Positions 55,636-60,000 of a DNA stretch of 60,000 nucleotides are shown here, piece after piece. The stretch comes from Nematostella vectensis (lineage: Eukaryota > Cnidaria > Anthozoa > Actiniaria > Edwardsiidae): NCBI RefSeq assembly GCF_932526225.1, contig NC_064038.1, positions 18,093,075 through 18,153,074 on the forward strand. Direction: 5' to 3'. Made by a program: the position numbers and the translations under genes. A model generated the notes under the pieces. That model ran no database searches. It was not told where the DNA came from and worked only from the letters and a program-made list of their open reading frames with translations. How positions within the stretch are numbered: the stretch's first letter is position 1; each line of letters begins with the position of its first letter.

Positions 55636-56530
55636 ATGGCCTCCCGACGAAGTAGACGTTTGAAGCGCTCCTCGGTAGCAGATACACCGGAGACAGATGA
55701 AAAAGGGCCACCATTGGCATAGCACCCTTGCAACATGACTGATGCACAGCTGCAAACACTGGTCTTCAATGTTACTGAGGCGGTTATTCGGGAGCTACAG
55801 CCGCAGCCATTAGAGCCTTCCACCAACAATTATGTGGTAGTTAGTCAGTCCAGGGCCAGGTCGGCTGTACAGGGGTCGGTTGACTTGGTCTTGGGCAATA
55901 TGTCGGGTAAGAAGGAAGGGGAGGAGACTGCACCCCCGAATGTGTTCATAGGGCCGGATGTTTCCATTGGACTTGGGGTCCCAGAACGCATCAAAGCTAA
56001 AATTATAGCATACATATACGAAAAAATTGAAATGGGATCACTTCTCGCTAATTTTGCACGAAACAGTAGTTTATACCGTCTGAGGCATTCGAATCCCTCG
56101 GCTAGCCAGGGTGCAGCCACCTTAACCCTGAAACCTAATGTTAAGTAAAAGGCAACCAGTAATATCGAGAAGTGGACTACTGCCTATCAGGTTTTTGTTG
56201 CCATAGATACTCAACAGCAGCCCAGCTTTGATGAAATATGGGGAAATCATTCGTGATCTAGCCTCCAGGGGATGCAATTGGCGCTATTATGATAAGCAGT
56301 TTCGATTTATAAGGCAGGCTAGCCCAGAAAATTTCCCTGGAGCGGTGTTCATTCTAAGCTGTGGCTTTGCTCCCAGCCATCCAATGCTATTCCTAAAGTG
56401 GTCAGTTCACATGGTGGTGCCAGTGGGTTTAAACCAGGGCAAAGGGCTCCGGTGCCTAGAGGCTCTTGTTTTAAGCCAAAATAATCTCATGCAGGGCGCA
56501 ATGCCTCTTCCCACACCGGTAAAGCTAGTT
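55636..56530 (+). pseudogene. DIRS-like gag
   Basis: ATG 55636 starts a basic MASRRSRRLKRSS segment. A TAG at 55720 and a TAA at 56146 interrupt one frame. Blocks seen: GVPERIKAKIIAYIYEKIEM, GSLLANFARNSS, NIEKWTTAYQVFVAI. After a shift near 56226 come KYGEIIRDLASRGCNWRYYD and KQFRFIRQASPE. This resembles the gag ORF of metazoan DIRS elements (YD-x-FR-x-R). Confidence 0.7.
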
Positions 56531-56559
56531 TAAGAATATGGCTTTCTGGTTATGATGCA

Positions 56560-58020
56560 GAGAAGGCCCGGTTTTTGTTTGACGGTTTTCGTATCCACTC
56601 AAACATGGGGAATGAGAGTTTACACTCCCCTAATCTTTTGTCAGCCAAGCAAATTCATCACATTGTCCGAGAGAAACTGAATCAAGAGGTAAAAGCTCAA
56701 AGAATAGCAGGCCCCTTTGATAGTCCACCTTTCGGCAATTTACAGGTTTACCTTTAGGACTTGTCTCCGGGGGAATATAGAATGATTCACCACCTTTCAT
56801 ACCCCAAAGGGGGGTTCGGTAAATGATGGGATTGAACCACAATTTTTTACAGTCTCTTATGCTATTATTGATGCAATCTGGGGCTGGATCGTTTATGGCC
56901 AAGACGGATGTAAAACATGCCTTTCGCATCATCCCCATTCACCCCGAAGACTATCATTTTCTTGGTATGCAATGGGAAGGGTCCTTTTATTATGACAAAT
57001 GTATTCCAATGGGGTTGTCAAGTTCCTGTAGAACCTTCGAGGCTCTCAGCACTATTTGAGTGGATAGTCAGAAATAAGCTCCATATTGAACACATTATAC
57101 ATCTCCTTGATGACTTTTGTATTTGTGCATCTACAAGGGAAATTTGTGAGCATAGTCTTAAATGCTCCTTAGAACTCTGTAGTCACCCGGGCATCCCTAT
57201 GGCACCAAACTGTTGGTCCAGCTTCTGTTTTGACTTTTGATTGAATTAGATACAGTGAACTCGGAAGCGCGTTTGCCCTTGATAAACTACAAAATTGTCT
57301 GGAATTGGTTGGGGCTTATCAACGCCGAAAAAAGCTTACCTTACTTGAGTTGAAATCGTTGATTAAATTTTGCTTGTTCAGTTGTTGTAACTGGTAGGAC
57401 TTTCCTTCGCCGCCTGATCGACCTGACCTCAGGTGAAACTGGGCCATCACATTTTGTCCGCATTACGATGGAGACAAAAAAGGATCTATCTGCATGGGGT
57501 CATTTTTTGCAACAATTTAATGGTAGGTCATTTTGTTCTGGATGATCGTTGGGAAGATAACCAATCCCTTCAGCTTTTTACTGATTCAGCTGGGGCTCTG
57601 GGTTATGGAGCCATTTTTGAAAGTCACTGGTGTTATGGGGAGTGGCCAAGTTCCTGGAAGGGTAAAAATATTGCTCTTTTAGAATTTTATCCTATAGTTT
57701 CAAGTCTAGGTATTTGGGGGGAATATATGCGTAATAAGTGTATTACATTTTACACAGACAATGCATCTTTAATCTCTGTAATCAATCCGTGCACCTGCAA
57801 GGATAAGTTCCTGATGGTTTTTGTACGGAAATTGGTTCTTATTTGCCTTCAGAACAACATTATGTTTAAGACCATATCCCAGGGGTTAAAAATTACCTTG
57901 CCGATGCATTGTATCGCTTACAGATTCAGAAGTTTAGAGCACTGGCCCAGACACACTACGATTCCAGGCAAACTCGGGGGCCGGATGGACTCCTGCCGCA
58001 GATTTGGGCCGTATAGTTCA
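56560..58020 (+). pseudogene. DIRS-like reverse transcriptase and RNase H
   Basis: Several frames in order: FDSPPFGNLQVYL, MAKTDVKHAFRIIPIHPEDY, YYDKCIPMGLSSSCRTFEAL, HLLDDFCICAS (the LDD catalytic block), then RNase H blocks QLFTDSAGALGYGA, ALLEFYPIVSSLGIWG and ITFYTDNASLISVIN, which supply the D-E-D residues. At least four frameshifts or stops (near 56758, 57055, 57150-57430 and 57890). Confidence 0.85.
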
Positions 58021-58109
58021 TAGTCTTTTGTCAGCGAGTCTGGAAAAATCTACAGTACCCACATACCAAAGAGCTTGGCGTTTGTTGCGCCAATTCTCAG
58101 TTGAGGTTT

Positions 58110-58905
58110 TCTCCATACTTCTGTGACACTTCCAGTTGACCCAGCAACCATTGCCCTTTTCATAGCCTATTTAGTTGACCGTACTTATGCACCGGCCACG
58201 GTTGCCACTTACACGGCAGCTATCGGGTATTACCATCGTCTTGCAGGACTAACTGATCCTACTAAGGTTCCTTTCATTATCGAAATGTTAAAGGGTTATA
58301 CCAAGCTCGGTGGGAGGCTAGATGCTCGCCTATCCATCACGCTTCCAGTTTGAACGAGAATTACACAATCTGTTACTACCATATGTAGTTCACAGTACAC
58401 TGTTAGACTTTTTACTGCCATGTGCTCACTGGCATTCTTTGCCCTCTTGAGAGTCGGTGAAATGACTTCATCCACCGGGCCCTCTCAGCATATTCTCACG
58501 CTGAATCAAATTGAGCCGATTTCTGAGAATGATGGTCAGGCTAAGGCACTTAAAGTTACCTTTTATGACTTCAAGCATCATTACAATAGTAGTCCACATT
58601 CCTTTCTTGTTCAGCGACAGCCTGAAAGTTGTCCCGTCCAGTTGTTGAATTACTTATCAGTTCGGGGTTCCAGTCCAATTCAGTTCGTTCATAATGACAA
58701 CACTATATTCTCTGACCTCCTTACCCAGTGTATCAAGGCTTGTAATCTTAATCCTTGCAGGTATAAAGGACACAGTTTTCGCATCGGAGGAGCAACATTT
58801 GCTGCCCAGCAGGGCCTATCAAATACCCAAATCCGGTTGTTGTATCGCTGGAAATCGGATGCTTTTAAGAAGTCCATCCGTTTATGTTATATATCCTCAG
58901 CTTAA
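58110..58905 (+). pseudogene. DIRS-like tyrosine recombinase
   Basis: N-terminal SAM-like part TYAPATVATYTAAIGYYHRL, one stop near 58350, then the catalytic domain. Seen are FALLRVGEMTSS (first Arg), KGHSFRIGGATFAAQQG (H-x2-R box) and LYRWKSDAFKKSIRL. In relatives the last block reads SDAFxxYIR, with the Tyr as nucleophile; here Ser stands at that place. The frame 58420-58905 is otherwise open. Confidence 0.85.
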
Positions 58906-60000
58906 TTATTAAGTTAATTTCTGTCATTTTGATCACTGCTTGCAGGGGTGGTAGTCACTCAGGAGGTTTTTTTTTTTGCATCCTTAAGTTTATTAACACC
59001 CTTCCAAAGTCACTGTTTGCAGGGGAAATAGTGACGATATAGTGACGTGATTAACCTGCTACGCCAGCCATTGCTTGCAGTTGTGGTAATGCCGTGAGCA
59101 GCGTGTAGAACACCATAGCTACACACAGTTAATTTCACAATTTCACAGTTAATTTCTGAATTAACTTTATTTCTAAATTTTCCGTTTAGCCTATTCATCA
59201 TGTGCTGGGGTGGGGCTCCCCTTGCCCCAAGGGGGTGTGGCGTATTTGTGCCCTCACCTTCGCTCAGGGCTAGTTATTTTGTATGTCAAGAAAAATAGTA
59301 ATTATGCTTAAGGGTGTACTGACATCTGTTGCTAAGGAAAGGTGAATATAGCATAAAGGCCTTGTAGGAAGTCATAAGGGTCTGATATTTGCAAAGTTGA
59401 CCACCACAAGTGTGCTGGTAATTATGATGACGGTACCCCGTGACGTCATAATGTGACGTCATAGATATAGATAAAAGCAAATATTTCAAGTAAAATTACT
59501 CGAAAACAAATATTGAATACGTTTTATGAATCTTGAGGGATGGGTACATTAAGCCAAGCATGCGTTTTAGAAACGATTGAGTAATTGTTTTTTTAATGAT
59601 TTTTCAAAGGTCTTGAAATCCATATTATTTGATATAATTTTGATTTCTGTTAGATTAACGCTATCCATGCTTCGCTATATGCAGGAGATTTGAATAAAAA
59701 GGAATACAAAGAAAAGACAAAGAAAATGCAGAACCGGAAGTGAAACAAAGCCCGCGCGTGCACATTCGGCCTGCTCAGACACTGATATCTCACATGATGA
59801 AATGGAAATGAAGTTTAAAAACAAATCCCAATAGTGTTTCGTGGTATTTACACTTCAAAGGAATCCGGATCCCGTCATGTCAAGATGTAAATTGAAAAAG
59901 TATTTTAAAATTCTGATACAGCGCGCGCTACTTTGAAATAAGATTTTCAGTGCGTGCGCGAGTGTTTGAAACCGGTGTTTGCAGCTCGCGCAGGTAGTGA
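58906..60000. other. 3' flank of the DIRS-like element and right edge
   Basis: Up to about 59280 probably 3' region of the element (TGCTTGCAGGGG motifs; GC-rich GGGGCTCCCCTTGCCCC hairpin near 59211). TGACGTCAT occurs twice near 59450. The last 500 bp is AT-rich with no gene recognised. Confidence 0.4.

Larger units (their letters stand above)
54580..59200 (+). mobile_element. Degenerate DIRS-like retrotransposon with tyrosine recombinase
   Basis: Order gag, RT-RNase H, tyrosine recombinase, no integrase or protease, as in DIRS-like elements. Borders are not resolved: no clear inverted or split direct repeats found, though GCTTGCAGG(G) motifs recur at 58940, 59015 and 59075 behind the recombinase. 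Coding parts carry stops and shifts. Faces away from the DIRS-like gag at 53430-54446. Confidence 0.8.

Overview
The window is eukaryotic nuclear DNA from an animal. It has spliced genes with GT-AG introns, long AT-rich introns full of minisatellites, and many degraded transposons. Conserved genes (purple acid phosphatase, complex I subunit NDUFA13, a CYP2-clan cytochrome P450) next to Ty3/Gypsy, BEL/Pao, DIRS-like and RTE-like elements suggest a marine invertebrate. An anthozoan cnidarian such as a sea anemone is my best guess, but that is an inference and not proven here.

Three host genes can be followed exon by exon. (1) ACP7-type purple acid phosphatase, minus strand, starts at 13587. Nine phase-consistent exons down to 1105 encode residues 1-299, and the last third lies left of the window. 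(2) NDUFA13 (GRIM-19), plus strand, has three exons from 14076 to 19138. It lies head-to-head with ACP7 across about 490 bp that hold a Harbinger-like MITE. (3) A complete cytochrome P450 of 521 residues, minus strand, has four exons at 43279-43077, 27835-27678, 24906-24224 and 20344-19823. Its 15.2-kb first intron contains an RTE-like insertion and two candidate small spliced transcripts on the opposite strand.

The rest is repeats and mobile elements. A Ty3/Gypsy gag fragment lies at the left edge. A family of about 1-kb TTAA-flanked DNA elements has five recognisable copies. Several foldback MITEs are present. From 44 kb to the right edge are two BEL/Pao remnants in opposite orientation, a DIRS-like gag on the minus strand, a longer degenerate DIRS-like element (gag, RT-RNase H, tyrosine recombinase) on the plus strand, and several long tandem arrays.

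The most striking pattern is that several intronic minisatellites appear to be built from the splice junction next to them. The ACP7 exon 9 donor, ACP7 exon 5 donor, P450 exon 2 donor and P450 exon 3 acceptor are each matched by many tandem copies of sequence resembling that junction. P450 intron 2 is almost wholly two such arrays, one at each end, and carries about 49 decoy 5' splice sites, many with a better consensus than the real one. I treat this as the main candidate for an undescribed phenomenon.
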